Of a stretch of 64,000 bases of DNA, positions 54,664 to 63,896 are shown piece by piece. This DNA comes from Massilia sp. HP4 (GTDB taxonomy: Bacteria; Pseudomonadota; Gammaproteobacteria; Burkholderiales; Burkholderiaceae_D), in assembly GCF_005222695.1 (NCBI RefSeq), contig NZ_STGG01000012.1:248001-312000 (forward strand), given 5' to 3'. Position 1 is the stretch's first letter, and each line of letters begins with the position of its first letter. The position numbers and the translations under genes are program-made. The notes beneath the pieces are model-generated. The model worked only from the letters and a program-made list of their open reading frames with translations, had not been told where the DNA came from and did not search any database.

Positions 54664-54704
54664 ATGTTACAACCTGTAACATTTTTTCCTAACTGCATCA
54701 GTTA
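54664..54704. promoter_or_regulatory. Two adjacent palindromes in a divergent promoter region
   Basis: ATGTTACA-acc-TGTAACAT (54664-54682) and TAACTG-cat-CAGTTA (54690-54704) are both perfect inverted repeats, seven bases apart. They lie between the deaminase start (54576) and the beta-helix start (54769). Such pairs typically bind a dimeric regulator twice; no regulator gene is adjacent. Confidence 0.55.
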
Positions 54705-54768
54705 TCCTAGTAAATGTTTCGCGCATTCCATTGCACAAGTAACATTTGTCCATACTCTAGGGAAAAAC

Positions 54769-55959
54769 ATGTCTCCACGTCACACCATCCAGCTCAGCAC
54801 CGTCCTCGCTCTTCTCGGCTCCGCCATCGCGATTCCTGCAAGCGCCGCGACCCTGACCGTCGGCCCTGGCCAGACCTATACCACCCCGTGCAAGGCGTTC
54901 GCCGTCGCAAAGGCTGGCGACACCGTCAATATCACTGGCAACACCACTTATCGCGGCGATGTCTGCGCCATCAAGCAGAACAAGCTGACTATTCGCGGCG
55001 TGAACGGCCGCCCGAAGATCGATGCCGGCGGCAAGAATGCACTCGGCAAGGGCACCTGGGTGGTGCAAGGCAATGACATCATTATCGAGAACGTCGAGAT
55101 GTTCGGGTCCAAGGTTCCCGACCGCAACGGCGCCGCTTTGCGCCTTGAAGGCACCAACTTCACCCTGCGCAAAGCTTTTATTCACGACAACGAGAATGGT
55201 ATTCTGAGCGGCGTCAATACCGCCAGCAATATCGTGATCGAAAACAGCGAGTTCGGCCACAACGGCAACGGTACCGGCCAGACGCACAACCTGTATATCG
55301 GTAAGGCTGGCAGCCTGGTCTTCCGCTTCAATTTCTCGCACGATGCGGATGCCGGCCATAACCTCAAATCGCGCGCGCGCATCAATACGATCGCCTACAA
55401 CCGCTTTTCGAGCACCGTGCCAGGCCAGACCGGCACCACGGCGAGTGGCAAACCCAGCTACGAAATCGACCTGCCAAATGCGGGCACGTCCTACATCATC
55501 GGCAATGTGATTCACCAGCCGCTCGCGCACAGCAATTCGAATCTTGTCGCCTACGGGATGGAAGGCGCTGGCAACCCAAGCCATGAGTTATATGTCGTCA
55601 ACAATACCTTCCTGAACGATGACAGCGCACGTGGAACTTTCGTGCTGATCGGTTCGAAAGTGACCAAGAAGATTCTTCTGCAGAACAATATCTTCAGTGG
55701 TACCGGGGCCGTGACCAACCAGGTCGGCGCCGTCGAAAAGACCAACTACCGTTCCGTGGCGCCAGGCTTCGTCAACCGCGCTGCCTGGGACCTGCGTCCG
55801 ACCGCAAACGCCATGGTGGTCAATGCCGGCTCGGCGCCGGGCAAGGCGAGCAGCGGCATCTCGCTCAAACCGGCCTATGTCTACCAGCACAGCGCTACGG
55901 CTGCGGCCCGTCCGGCGGTCAAGACCATCGACGTTGGCGCTTACGAATCGGCCCTGTAA
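54769..55959 (+). CDS. Secreted right-handed beta-helix protein
   Basis: A 396-residue protein with an N-terminal signal peptide ending near PASAATL, followed by the parallel beta-helix body. It begins TLTVGPGQTYTTPCKAFAVAKAGDTVNI and repeats short turns such as DIIIENVEMFG, NIVIENSEFGH and TSYIIGNVIHQP. AHSNSNLVAYGMEGAGNP and a closing KTIDVGAYE are typical of right-handed beta-helix/pectate-lyase-like proteins. It is probably periplasmic or extracellular and acts on a polysaccharide. AGGGA precedes ATG 54769. It is monocistronic and ends in a bidirectional terminator. It is related in fold, though not closely in sequence, to the protein at 19140-20582. Confidence 0.88.
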   Translation: MSPRHTIQLSTVLALLGSAIAIPASAATLTVGPGQTYTTPCKAFAVAKAGDTVNITGNTTYRGDVCAIKQNKLTIRGVNGRPKIDAGGKNALGKGTWVVQGNDIIIENVEMFGSKVPDRNGAALRLEGTNFTLRKAFIHDNENGILSGVNTASNIVIENSEFGHNGNGTGQTHNLYIGKAGSLVFRFNFSHDADAGHNLKSRARINTIAYNRFSSTVPGQTGTTASGKPSYEIDLPNAGTSYIIGNVIHQPLAHSNSNLVAYGMEGAGNPSHELYVVNNTFLNDDSARGTFVLIGSKVTKKILLQNNIFSGTGAVTNQVGAVEKTNYRSVAPGFVNRAAWDLRPTANAMVVNAGSAPGKASSGISLKPAYVYQHSATAAARPAVKTIDVGAYESAL

Positions 55960-55972
55960 TCGCGTACCATCC

Positions 55973-56015
55973 ATGAAAAATGCCGTTCAGCATGCGCTGA
56001 ACGGCATTTTTCATG
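55973..56015. terminator. Bidirectional terminator
   Basis: A long perfect palindrome: AAAAATGCCGTTCAGC, loop, GCTGAACGGCATTTTT, itself bracketed by CATG on both sides. It serves the + strand beta-helix gene and the convergent phaB gene, whose stop is 19 bases to the right. Confidence 0.92.
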
Positions 56016-56033
56016 ACCAGTGATCAGATCGAA

Positions 56034-56774
56034 TCACGACATATGCTGTCCGCCATTGATCGCGATATTCGCGCCCGTGACAAATGCAGCCTCATCCGAC
56101 GACAGGAAAGCCACCAGGCCCGCCACTTCTTCTGGCTTGCCCAGGCGGCCCATCGGAATCTGCGGAATGATCTTGGTCTCGAGCACTTCGCTCGGGATGT
56201 CCATCACCATCTTGGTGCCGATATAGCCGGGCGAGATCGTATTGACGGTCACGCCCTTGCGCGCCACCTCGAGTGCCAGCGCCTTGGTGAAGCCGTGCAT
56301 ACCTGCCTTGGCCGCCGAGTAGTTGGTCTGGCCGAAGGCGCCCTTCTGGCCGTTGACCGACGAGATATTGATGATGCGGCCCCAGCCGCGCTCGACCATG
56401 CCGTCGCAGACCGGCTTGGTCATATTGAAGACGGAGTCGAGGTTGGTCTTGATGACGGCGTCCCAATTGACCTTGTCCATCTTCTTGAATGTCATGTCGC
56501 GGGTGATGCCAGCGTTATTGACCAGCACGTCGATCGGACCGACGTCGGCAATCACCTGGCGCACGCATTCCTGGGCGGCGTCGTAGTCGGCCACGTCGCA
56601 GGCATAGGCCTTGAAGTCAAAGCCCTGCTCTTTCATGGCGCCGAGCCAGGCGTCGACCTTGGTATTGCCCGGCGAGAAAGTGGTGACGACCTGATATCCC
56701 AGTGCGGCCAGCTTGATGCACACCGCTTCGCCCAGGCCGCCCATGCCGCCGGTTACTAATGCTACTCGAGCCAT
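56034..56774 (-). CDS. phaB: Acetoacetyl-CoA reductase
   Basis: A 246-residue SDR enzyme that reduces acetoacetyl-CoA to (R)-3-hydroxybutyryl-CoA with NADPH, the second step of polyhydroxybutyrate synthesis. The cofactor site VTGGMGGLGEAV, NNAGITRD, the catalytic Ser in INISSVNGQKGAFGQ and Tyr-x3-Lys in TNYSAAKAG are visible, and the FGQTNYSAAK context is characteristic of PhaB. ATG 56774 has GGAGA six bases upstream. It lies 90 bases after phaA in the same direction; the polymerase gene phaC is not in the window. Confidence 0.95.
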   Translation of the reverse strand: MARVALVTGGMGGLGEAVCIKLAALGYQVVTTFSPGNTKVDAWLGAMKEQGFDFKAYACDVADYDAAQECVRQVIADVGPIDVLVNNAGITRDMTFKKMDKVNWDAVIKTNLDSVFNMTKPVCDGMVERGWGRIINISSVNGQKGAFGQTNYSAAKAGMHGFTKALALEVARKGVTVNTISPGYIGTKMVMDIPSEVLETKIIPQIPMGRLGKPEEVAGLVAFLSSDEAAFVTGANIAINGGQHMS

Positions 56775-56864
56775 TGTCTTCTCCAGTTTTATTGTGTCAA
56801 ACATGTGAAACCGGCGGCGCCGCTTCGCTGCAGCGTGCCGCCGCACTATACCGTCTGGCCGAAA

Positions 56865-58043
56865 TCAGTCGCGTTCGACCGCCAGCGCCACGCCCATGCC
56901 GCCGCCGATGCACAGGCTCGCCAGGCCGCGCTTGGCGTCGCGGCGGATCATTTCGTGCAGCAGGGTGACCAGCACACGGGCGCCCGAGGCGCCGATCGGG
57001 TGGCCCAGCGCGATCGCGCCGCCGTTGACGTTGATCTTGGAGGTATCCCAGCCCATCTGCTTGTTGACGGCGATGGCCTGGGCGGCGAAGGCTTCGTTGA
57101 TTTCCATCAGGTCGACGTCTTCGTGGGTCCAGCCGGCCTTTTTCAGGCACAGCTGCGAGGCCGAGACCGGGCCCATGCCCATGATTTGCGGGTCCAGGCC
57201 GGACGACGAATAGGCCTTGATGCGCGCCAGCGGGGTGAGACCCAGCTCCTTGGCCTTGGAGGCGCTCATCATGATCACGGCGGCGGCGCCATCGTTGATG
57301 CCGGATGCGTTGCCGGCGGTGACCGAACCTTCTTTGTTGAAGGCTGGACGCAGGCTGGCCAGCGCCTCGAGGGTACTACCGGCTTTCGGGTATTCATCGG
57401 TGTCGAAGACGGTCGTGCCCTTCTTGGTCACGATCTCGACCGGGATGATTTCGTCCTTGAACTTGCCTTCTTTTTGGGCAGTTTCGGCCTTGAGCTGCGA
57501 TTGCAGCGCGAATTCATCCTGCTCGGCGCGCGAGATGTCGAATTTCTTGGCGACGTTCTCGGCGGTGACGCCCATGTGGTACTGGTTGTAGACATCCCAC
57601 AGGCCGTCGACGATCATGGTGTCGGTGAGCTTGGCGTCGCCCATGCGGAAGCCGTCGCGCGAGCCGGCCAGCACGTGCGGCGAAGCGCTCATGTTCTCTT
57701 GCCCGCCGGCGATGACGATCTCGGCGTCGCCGCAGCGGATCGCCTGGGCCGCCAGGTGGGTGGCCTTGAGGCCGCTGCCGCAGACCTTGTTGATGGTGTA
57801 GCCGGGCACCATGTCGGGCAGGCCGGCCTTGATGACGGCCTGGCGCGCCGGGTTCTGGCCGACGCCGGCGGTGAGCACCTGGCCCAGGATGACTTCGCTG
57901 ACGGATTCGGGAGCGATGCCGGTCTTGGCCAGCAGGTGCTTGATCACTTGCGCGCCGAGCTCGGCGGCGGGAATCTTGGCGAGGGTGCCGCCGAACTTGC
58001 CGACTGCGGTGCGACCGGCGGCTACGATGACTACGTCTTCCAT
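56865..58043 (-). CDS. phaA: Acetyl-CoA acetyltransferase (beta-ketothiolase)
   Basis: A 392-residue biosynthetic thiolase condensing two acetyl-CoA to acetoacetyl-CoA. The acylated Cys is in [10 protein letters not shown], the region GGQENMS follows, NEAFAAQAI is the mid-domain motif, and the second catalytic Cys is in SLCIGGGMG, with His in GHPIGASG. Length is normal. ATG 58043 has GGAG upstream. The ~330-bp leader side carries a strong inverted repeat. It forms an operon with phaB and diverges from minC. Confidence 0.95.
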   Translation of the reverse strand: MEDVVIVAAGRTAVGKFGGTLAKIPAAELGAQVIKHLLAKTGIAPESVSEVILGQVLTAGVGQNPARQAVIKAGLPDMVPGYTINKVCGSGLKATHLAAQAIRCGDAEIVIAGGQENMSASPHVLAGSRDGFRMGDAKLTDTMIVDGLWDVYNQYHMGVTAENVAKKFDISRAEQDEFALQSQLKAETAQKEGKFKDEIIPVEIVTKKGTTVFDTDEYPKAGSTLEALASLRPAFNKEGSVTAGNASGINDGAAAVIMMSASKAKELGLTPLARIKAYSSSGLDPQIMGMGPVSASQLCLKKAGWTHEDVDLMEINEAFAAQAIAVNKQMGWDTSKINVNGGAIALGHPIGASGARVLVTLLHEMIRRDAKRGLASLCIGGGMGVALAVERD

Positions 58044-58373
58044 TTCAATCTCCGTTCAGCCGGCCACGGCCGGCGTTATTCAACATTCCCTCGGACCGGG
58101 CGCCCCATGCAAGGCAAGAGCGCCCTGTGCATGGGGTCGATAAAACCTCGAGTAACAGAATGAGGAGCCCATGCTGATGTTTAAGCAACAGCAATCTTAG
58201 CAGTTTATTCATCGAAAACAATAAGCCAATTGTGTGCATTTGATCTAGCGCATGACTTAATTTTTGGTTGCTGGCAAACGTTCAATTTCCGTTAGGAATG
58301 ATGCGTGCGCGCCTGTCCTTTTCTACAATTTTCACAGTAGAATGCACAAGCGCAACGCCAACCAGACCGTTTT
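58044..58373. other. Divergent region phaA / minC with inverted repeats
   Basis: This 330-bp gap holds GCCGGC-CAC-GGCCGGC near 58060-58075 and a nine-base perfect inverted repeat CCCCATGCA ... TGCATGGGG (58103-58136), both on the phaA leader side. The minC side is AT-richer. I cannot place a promoter with confidence and see no gene. Confidence 0.45.
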
Positions 58374-59165
58374 ATGCCTAAAACCACGCTTCCCATCGAA
58401 ATCAAGATTTCCACGGTCGTCGCCATTTCCACGATCCTGCACTCGGCCGACCCGGAAGCCATCGACGCGGCCCTGGAACAGATGACGGGCGGCGTATCGG
58501 ACTTTTTCGAGGACGAGTTCGCGGTGATCGACGTGGCCGCGATCGCGCCCGTGGCGCCCCGGCTCGACTGGGCGGCGCTGGTGACCCTGCTCAAGAAATA
58601 CCGCCTGAACGCAGTCGCCGTGCGCGGCGCCAGCCCGGCCATGATCGACGCCATCCGGGCCCAGGGTCTGGCGCTGGACGACGGATCGAGCGGCGCGCGC
58701 GCCGGCGGCCATGCGGTTGCGCCACCCGCTCCTGCGCTTGCCGCGCCAGAACCGATACCTACGCCGGCACCGGCACCGACGCCAGCCCCAGAGCCGGCCG
58801 CAGCCCAGGCCCCGGCCACGCTGCCCCTGGTCGTCGACACGCCGGTGCGCGCCGGCCAGCGCATCTATGCGCGCGGCACCGACCTGATCGTCACTGCGGT
58901 GGTGAACAACGGCGCCGAACTGATCGCCGACGGCAGCATCCATGTCTATGCGCCGCTCAATGGCCGCGCACTGGCCGGCGCCTCCGGCAATCCCGACGCC
59001 CGCATCTTCGCGCTGTCGATGCAGCCGGAGCTGGTCTCGATCGCCGGCGTGTACCGCACGTTCGACGAAGGTTTCCCATCAGACCTGTCGCGCCAGCCAA
59101 CGCAGATCCGGCTGGTCGGCGACCGGATCGAACTCCAATCGCTGGCTCCGGCTCCCCGCGCCTGA
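58374..59165 (+). CDS. minC: Septum site-determining protein MinC
   Basis: A 263-residue FtsZ assembly inhibitor that blocks polar division. The N-terminal FtsZ-destabilising domain (about 1-110) is joined by a long Ala/Pro-rich linker (about 118-150, with several PAPA-type runs) to the C-terminal beta-helical MinD- and membrane-binding domain. That domain has RAGQRIYARGTDLIVTAVVNNGAEL, GSIHVYAPLNGRALAG and SIAGVYRTFDE. ATG 58374 begins MPKTTLPIEIK. MinD follows after 36 bases and minE after that, the normal operon order. Confidence 0.95.
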   Translation: MPKTTLPIEIKISTVVAISTILHSADPEAIDAALEQMTGGVSDFFEDEFAVIDVAAIAPVAPRLDWAALVTLLKKYRLNAVAVRGASPAMIDAIRAQGLALDDGSSGARAGGHAVAPPAPALAAPEPIPTPAPAPTPAPEPAAAQAPATLPLVVDTPVRAGQRIYARGTDLIVTAVVNNGAELIADGSIHVYAPLNGRALAGASGNPDARIFALSMQPELVSIAGVYRTFDEGFPSDLSRQPTQIRLVGDRIELQSLAPAPRA

Positions 59166-59201
59166 TCCCCGAACTGAACAGATACTGTAAAGGACTTTTT
59201 T

Positions 59202-60017
59202 GTGGCAAGAATTATTGTTGTGACGTCCGGCAAGGGCGGTGTGGGCAAAACGACCTCGAGCGCTAGCTTCTCCACCGGGCTGGCCATGCGTGGCCACAAG
59301 ACGGCAGTGATCGACTTCGACGTCGGCCTGCGCAACCTCGACCTGATCATGGGCTGCGAGCGCCGCGTGGTGTACGACCTGATCAACGTCGTCAACGGCG
59401 AAGCGACCCTGCACCAGGCGCTGATCAAGGACAAGCACTGCGAAAACCTGTTCATCCTGCCGGCCTCGCAGACGCGCGACAAGGACGCGCTGTCCGAGGA
59501 AGGCGTGGAGCGCGTGCTCAACGACCTGGTCAAGATGGACTTCGAGTTCATCATCTGCGATTCGCCGGCCGGCATCGAGCATGGCGCGCTGATGGCGCTG
59601 ACCTTCGCCGACGAGGCGATCGTGGTCACCAATCCCGAAGTCTCGTCGGTGCGCGACTCGGACCGCATCCTGGGCATCCTGCAGGCCAAGTCGCGCCGCG
59701 CCCAGAGCGGCAGCGAGCCGGTCAAGGAACACCTGCTGATCACCCGCTACTCGCCGAAACGCGTCGAAGCGGATGAGATGCTGTCATACCAGGACGTGCA
59801 GGAAATCCTGCGCATCCCGCTGATCGGCATCATTCCGGAATCGGAATCGGTCCTGCACGCCTCGAACCAGGGCAATCCGGCGATCCACTTCAAGGGCACC
59901 GACGTGGCCGATGCCTACGAGGACGTCGTCGCGCGCTTCCTGGGCGAAGAGCGTCCGCTGCGCTTTACCAACTACGAAAAGCCGGGCATCTTCCAGCGCA
60001 TTTTCGGAGCCAAGTGA
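59202..60017 (+). CDS. minD: Septum site-determining ATPase MinD
   Basis: A 271-residue membrane-associated ATPase that recruits MinC and oscillates with MinE. The deviant Walker A motif [15 protein letters not shown] is at the N-terminus, [13 protein letters not shown] and [15 protein letters not shown] follow, and the C-terminal amphipathic membrane-targeting helix ends in [10 protein letters not shown]. The start is GTG 59202 with AAGGAC eight bases upstream. It is one base from minE. Confidence 0.97.
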   Translation: MARIIVVTSGKGGVGKTTSSASFSTGLAMRGHKTAVIDFDVGLRNLDLIMGCERRVVYDLINVVNGEATLHQALIKDKHCENLFILPASQTRDKDALSEEGVERVLNDLVKMDFEFIICDSPAGIEHGALMALTFADEAIVVTNPEVSSVRDSDRILGILQAKSRRAQSGSEPVKEHLLITRYSPKRVEADEMLSYQDVQEILRIPLIGIIPESESVLHASNQGNPAIHFKGTDVADAYEDVVARFLGEERPLRFTNYEKPGIFQRIFGAK

Positions 60018-60018
60018 G

Positions 60019-60270
60019 ATGGCATTGCTTTCATTCCTCTTCCCCGAAAAAAAGAAGAGCGCGACAGCCGCCAAGGAACGCCTGCAGATCATCATTGCAC
60101 GCGAACGGACCAACCGCGCCGGTCCGGATTTCCTGCCGGCCCTGCACCAGGAACTGATCGCGGTGATCTCGAAGTATGTCAAGGTCAATCCTGACGACAT
60201 CAAGGTCTCGCTCGACCGCCAGGGCAACCTGGAAGTGCTGGACGTGAACGTGGTGTTGCCGGATACCTGA
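60019..60270 (+). CDS. minE: Cell division topological specificity factor MinE
   Basis: An 83-residue protein that stimulates MinD ATPase activity and sets the pole-to-pole oscillation. The N-terminal amphipathic part [15 protein letters not shown] and the MinD-contact helix [13 protein letters not shown] are typical; the C-terminal dimerisation half has [27 protein letters not shown] 60019 lies one base after the minD stop. A terminator follows at about 60296. Confidence 0.97.
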   Translation: MALLSFLFPEKKKSATAAKERLQIIIARERTNRAGPDFLPALHQELIAVISKYVKVNPDDIKVSLDRQGNLEVLDVNVVLPDT

Positions 60271-60295
60271 TCCGGCCGCCGTCGCTGTCCGACGA

Positions 60296-60322
60296 TGCCC
60301 GCCATGCGCGGGCATTTTCTTT
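60296..60322 (+). terminator. Terminator of minCDE
   Basis: TGCCCGC and GCGGGCA form a seven-base stem around CATGC (60296-60314), followed by TTTTCTTT. It lies 25 bases after the minE stop. Confidence 0.85.
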
Positions 60323-60378
60323 GGTGGAGAGCATTGTCAGCCTGAGACGATCGGGCAATTTTTAGCAGAGTTAAAGCA

Positions 60379-60407
60379 TTCAAAGTATCGATGGGCTTGC
60401 CTATACT
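60379..60407 (+). promoter_or_regulatory. Promoter of the AhpD-like gene
   Basis: TTCAAA (60379-60384) and TATACT (60402-60407) are separated by exactly 17 bases, about 70 bases before ATG 60478. Confidence 0.55.
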
Positions 60408-60477
60408 GGGTTCATGGCTGCAACACATCAGGCAGCCAGCCAGGCAAACCCAACAAATACTTGAACAGGAGCTCATC

Positions 60478-61014
60478 ATGACCCGTCTCGCCTCCCACCC
60501 CGTCCCGGACGCCACCGGCGCCGCCGCCCAGCTGTTCACCGCCATCCAGGGCGCCATCGGCAAGGTGCCGAACGCCTACCGCGACATCGGCAGCAATAGC
60601 CCGGTGGTGCTGGAAGCGGTGCTGGCGCTGGATGCCAGCCTGAAGAAAACCGCGCTGTCGGCGCGCGACATCGAAGTCATCAAGCTGGCGGTCAGCGCCA
60701 CCAACGGCTGCGACTATTGCGTGGCCGCGCATAGCCTGATGGGCAAGATGGCCGGCCTGCAGCCTGACGCGCTGGCCGCCGTGCGCGCTGGGCGCGCCAC
60801 CGGCAACGCCCGCGAAGATGCGCTGGCGGACTTCGCCCGCGAGCTGGTGACGAGCCGCGGCACGGTGGAGGCGAGCGTGGTCGCGGCGGTGAAGGCGGCC
60901 GGTATCACCGATGCCCAGATCGTCGACGTCACGCTGGCGATCACGGCGATCACCCTGACCAACCTGTTCAACCGGATCAACGATACGGTAGTCGATTTTC
61001 CGAAAGTCGCTTGA
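60478..61014 (+). CDS. Carboxymuconolactone decarboxylase / AhpD-like protein
   Basis: A 178-residue all-helical protein. The AhpD core C-x2-C-x3-H is present in NGCDYCVAAHSLMGK, so it probably has peroxidase or disulfide-reducing activity rather than true decarboxylase activity. ATG 60478 has AGGAG ten bases upstream and its own promoter. The stop (60012-type position 61012-61014) directly abuts the stop of the convergent gene, so the two transcripts must overlap at their 3' ends. Confidence 0.92.
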   Translation: MTRLASHPVPDATGAAAQLFTAIQGAIGKVPNAYRDIGSNSPVVLEAVLALDASLKKTALSARDIEVIKLAVSATNGCDYCVAAHSLMGKMAGLQPDALAAVRAGRATGNAREDALADFARELVTSRGTVEASVVAAVKAAGITDAQIVDVTLAITAITLTNLFNRINDTVVDFPKVA

Positions 61015-61632
61015 TCACATCACCAGTACCGGCTCCTTCGCCGGCCCGCTGACCGCCCCGCCGTTCACTTGCGGGGTGGCGGTATCTTCATCGCCAGGCT
61101 CCACCGGCCGCGGCGCCTCGCCTTCCGCCTCGGCCCGCTCCAGCTCGCGCACCACCTTGACGCAGGCTTCGACGTGCTGCGCCCCCATGCGCTTGAACAG
61201 CGTGTAGCCGATCGCCGCCGAGGCGATCTGGCCGGCCAGCGGCACCATCTTGGCCGTGGTCTTGACCGCCATCCGGCCCGCCACGACCTTGAACAGGCGC
61301 GCCACCGCCCCGCGCGTTACCAATTTGCCGACCAGCATGCCGCCGACCGAGGCCGCCGCCTTGTAGGCGATCACGCGCATGCGCGGATTGAGGCGCTCGA
61401 TCTGCTTCTGGGTCAGGCCGAATTCGGCATTGACCTGGTCGACCAGGGCGGCGAATCCAGTGATGTCGGCCAGCAGGTCGAGACCGGGCACCGGCACCGC
61501 GGCCACCGCCGCCGACATGGCGGCGCGTTTCTTGACCAGGGCCAGGCAATGAGTGCGGGTGGAGTCGATCTCGGCGCCGCTGACGGGTATGCGGTCTTCG
61601 GGAACCGTCACCTTTTTACGTGTAAACAACAT
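61015..61632 (-). CDS. EcsC/DUF697-like membrane-associated protein
   Basis: A 205-residue protein. TRTHCLALVKKRAAMSAAVAAVPVPGLDLLADI is like the region shared by EcsC- and DUF697-type proteins, and Gly/Ala-rich hydrophobic stretches follow (AAASVGGMLVG, PLAGQIASAAIGYTLF). The C-terminal ~40 residues are acidic and Pro-rich. The role is unknown. ATG 61632 has a run of G residues and GGGGAAA upstream. Its stop abuts the convergent AhpD-like gene with no spacer. Confidence 0.82.
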   Translation of the reverse strand: MLFTRKKVTVPEDRIPVSGAEIDSTRTHCLALVKKRAAMSAAVAAVPVPGLDLLADITGFAALVDQVNAEFGLTQKQIERLNPRMRVIAYKAAASVGGMLVGKLVTRGAVARLFKVVAGRMAVKTTAKMVPLAGQIASAAIGYTLFKRMGAQHVEACVKVVRELERAEAEGEAPRPVEPGDEDTATPQVNGGAVSGPAKEPVLVM

Positions 61633-61811
61633 AATTTCCCCCCTCTACATTATCTGAATGACATATGAAATTCAGTCTACGCCAGTGGGGAGATTTTCTG
61701 CGTGGTCCCTTTAACACAACAGTCTTATAGTACAAATGTCACCTTTTGGTGTCCAGGCGATGTTTATCAGTAGCATCGTTTTGTGAAAGTCTGATATATT
61801 TGGTTTAACTT

Positions 61812-61829
61812 TGTAGGAATCTTCCTACA
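61812..61829. promoter_or_regulatory. Perfect palindrome before the response regulator
   Basis: TGTAGGAA-TC-TTCCTACA at 61812-61829 is a perfect 8+2+8 inverted repeat, ending 29 bases before ATG 61859. A TTGTGA-17-TTTAAC promoter-like pair lies just upstream. It is a plausible operator, possibly autoregulatory. Confidence 0.6.
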
Positions 61830-61858
61830 TAGGCAACCTATCAATATTTCGCCCTGTC

Positions 61859-62548
61859 ATGAAGATCGCCGTACTGGAGCAAGACCGCCCCCAAGCTGAC
61901 CTGATTTGCCAGGTCCTCAGCGCTGCTGGCCACAGCTGTCAATCGTATGACAGCGCCAAGGATTTATTGGGGCAGTTGCGCAAGGACAGTGCGGACATGC
62001 TGGTGATGGACTGGAATGTCCCCGATATGGACGGCGCCGAAGTGCTGCGCCGCGCCAAGGAAAAGTTGGCCTCCAACGCGCCAACCGTGTTCCTGGTCGG
62101 GAACAACGCCGAGGACGACATCATCGCCGGCGTCACCGCCGGCGCCGACGACTACCTGGTCAAGCCGCTGCGCCGCGGCGAGCTGGTGGCGCGCGTCTCG
62201 GCCCTGCTGCGCCGCGCCTACCCGTCGCAGAACAGCGCCGAGCAGCTGCAATTCGGTCCCTACACCTTCGAGACCCGCCCGGGCCGCCTGCTCAAGGACG
62301 GTTCGGTGATCGACGTGACCCAGAAGGAATTCTCGCTGGCGCTGCTGTTCTTCAGGAATATCGGCCGCCCGCTGTCGCGCGCCTACATCCACGAATCCGT
62401 GTGGGTCCGGGAGAACGACGTGCCATCGCGCACCATGGATACCCACGTTTCGCGCGTACGCAACAAGCTCCATCTTCGGCCAGAGAACGGTTTCCGCCTT
62501 GTGCCGGTCTACAGCTATGGCTACCGGCTGGAAAAGCTCGGCGCCTAG
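61859..62548 (+). CDS. OmpR-family response regulator
   Basis: A 229-residue two-domain regulator. The receiver has acidic residues at EQDRPQ, the phosphoacceptor Asp in LVMDWNVPDMDG and Lys in LVKPLRRGEL. The C-terminal winged helix-turn-helix starts near FGPYTFETRPGRLL, with the recognition region SRTMDTHVSRVRNKLHL. No histidine kinase is adjacent, so the partner is unknown. A palindrome and promoter-like boxes lie upstream. The hemA promoter begins ten bases after its stop. Confidence 0.92.
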   Translation: MKIAVLEQDRPQADLICQVLSAAGHSCQSYDSAKDLLGQLRKDSADMLVMDWNVPDMDGAEVLRRAKEKLASNAPTVFLVGNNAEDDIIAGVTAGADDYLVKPLRRGELVARVSALLRRAYPSQNSAEQLQFGPYTFETRPGRLLKDGSVIDVTQKEFSLALLFFRNIGRPLSRAYIHESVWVRENDVPSRTMDTHVSRVRNKLHLRPENGFRLVPVYSYGYRLEKLGA

Positions 62549-62557
62549 GCGGCCCGC

Positions 62558-62586
62558 CTGAAACCCTGTCAGCAAGAGGGTATAAT
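62558..62586 (+). promoter_or_regulatory. Promoter of hemA
   Basis: CTGAAA (62558-62563) and a perfect TATAAT (62581-62586) are separated by 17 bases, about 35 bases before ATG 62622. Confidence 0.6.
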
Positions 62587-62621
62587 GGCGCCAGTCCATT
62601 GACCCTCGCCTTCCCCCCGAA

Positions 62622-63896
62622 ATGCAACTGCTTGCCGTCGGCCTGAACCACACCACAGCACCGGTCTCGCTACGCGAGCAGCTGGCGCTCGCCCCCGACC
62701 AGATCGGCACGGCGGTGCAGTCGGCGCGCGGCTGGTTCGCGCGCCAGGGATCGAATGGCGCTGAAGAAGCGGCGATCCTGTCGACCTGCAACCGCACCGA
62801 GATGTATGCGGCCATCAAGCTGCCCGATCCTCTCGATGCTTCCGCCCAGTTCCTGGCGCACTACCATGCCCTGAACTACGCCGAGCTGCGCCCCCACCTG
62901 TACCTGCTGCCGCAGGACGACGCCGTGCGCCACGCCTTCCGCGTCGCTTCCGGCCTCGATTCGATGGTGCTGGGCGAGCCGCAGATCCTGGGCCAGATGA
63001 AGGACGCGGTGCGCACCGCCGACGCCGCCGGCGGCCTGGGCACCTATCTGCACCAGATGTTCCAGCGCACCTTCGCGGTCGCGAAGGAAGTACGCACTAC
63101 CACCGAGATCGGCGCCCACAGCGTGTCGATGGCTGCCGCCGCGGTGCGCCTGGCGCACCGCATCTTCGACCGCATCGCCGACCAGCACGTGCTGTTCATC
63201 GGCGCCGGCGAGATGATCGAGCTGTGCGCGGCCCACTTCGCGGCCCAGAATCCGAAGTCGGTCACCATCGCCAACCGCACCATGGAGCGCGGCGAGGCGC
63301 TGGCCACGCGCTACAACGGCCGCGCGATCCGCCTGGCCGACCTGCCGGACAACCTGCAGGGGTTCGACATCGTGATCTCGTGCACCGCCTCGACCCTGCC
63401 GCTGATCGGCAAGGGCCTGGTCGAGCGCGCCGTCAAGGCGCGCCGCCACCGCCCGATGTTCATGGTCGACCTGGCGGTGCCGCGCGATATCGAACCCGAA
63501 GTCGCGCGCCTGGACGATGTGTTCCTGTACACGGTCGACGACCTGGCCCAGGTGGTGCAGACCGGCATGGAAAGCCGCCAGGCCGCCGTGCGCCAGGCCG
63601 AAGCCATCATCGAGACCCGGGTCCAGTCCTTCATGCACTGGGTCGGCGACCGCGCCGTGGTGCCGGTGATCCGCGACCTGCAACAGTCGGGCGAGCTGCT
63701 GCGCCAGGCCGAACTGGAGCGCGCGCGCAAGATGCTGGCGCGCGGCGACGACGCCGAAGCGGTGCTCGAAGCACTGTCGAAAGGCCTCACCGCCAAGTTC
63801 CTGCACGGCCCGCAGCAGGCCCTGCACCAGGCCGAGGGCGACGACCGCGCGCGCCTGGCCGACCTGCTGCCGCAGATGTTCCGCGGCCGCCGTTAG
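62622..63896 (+). CDS. hemA: Glutamyl-tRNA reductase
   Basis: A 424-residue enzyme that reduces glutamyl-tRNA to glutamate-1-semialdehyde, the first committed step of C5-pathway haem synthesis. The N-terminal catalytic domain has [17 protein letters not shown] and the active Cys in [10 protein letters not shown], followed by [16 protein letters not shown]. The NADPH domain has [15 protein letters not shown], and the C-terminal dimerisation helix includes [16 protein letters not shown]. The ATG at 62622 is standard. About 100 bases follow to the window edge; ATG at 63997 there may start prfA, the usual downstream neighbour, but only four bases are visible. Confidence 0.97.
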   Translation: MQLLAVGLNHTTAPVSLREQLALAPDQIGTAVQSARGWFARQGSNGAEEAAILSTCNRTEMYAAIKLPDPLDASAQFLAHYHALNYAELRPHLYLLPQDDAVRHAFRVASGLDSMVLGEPQILGQMKDAVRTADAAGGLGTYLHQMFQRTFAVAKEVRTTTEIGAHSVSMAAAAVRLAHRIFDRIADQHVLFIGAGEMIELCAAHFAAQNPKSVTIANRTMERGEALATRYNGRAIRLADLPDNLQGFDIVISCTASTLPLIGKGLVERAVKARRHRPMFMVDLAVPRDIEPEVARLDDVFLYTVDDLAQVVQTGMESRQAAVRQAEAIIETRVQSFMHWVGDRAVVPVIRDLQQSGELLRQAELERARKMLARGDDAEAVLEALSKGLTAKFLHGPQQALHQAEGDDRARLADLLPQMFRGRR

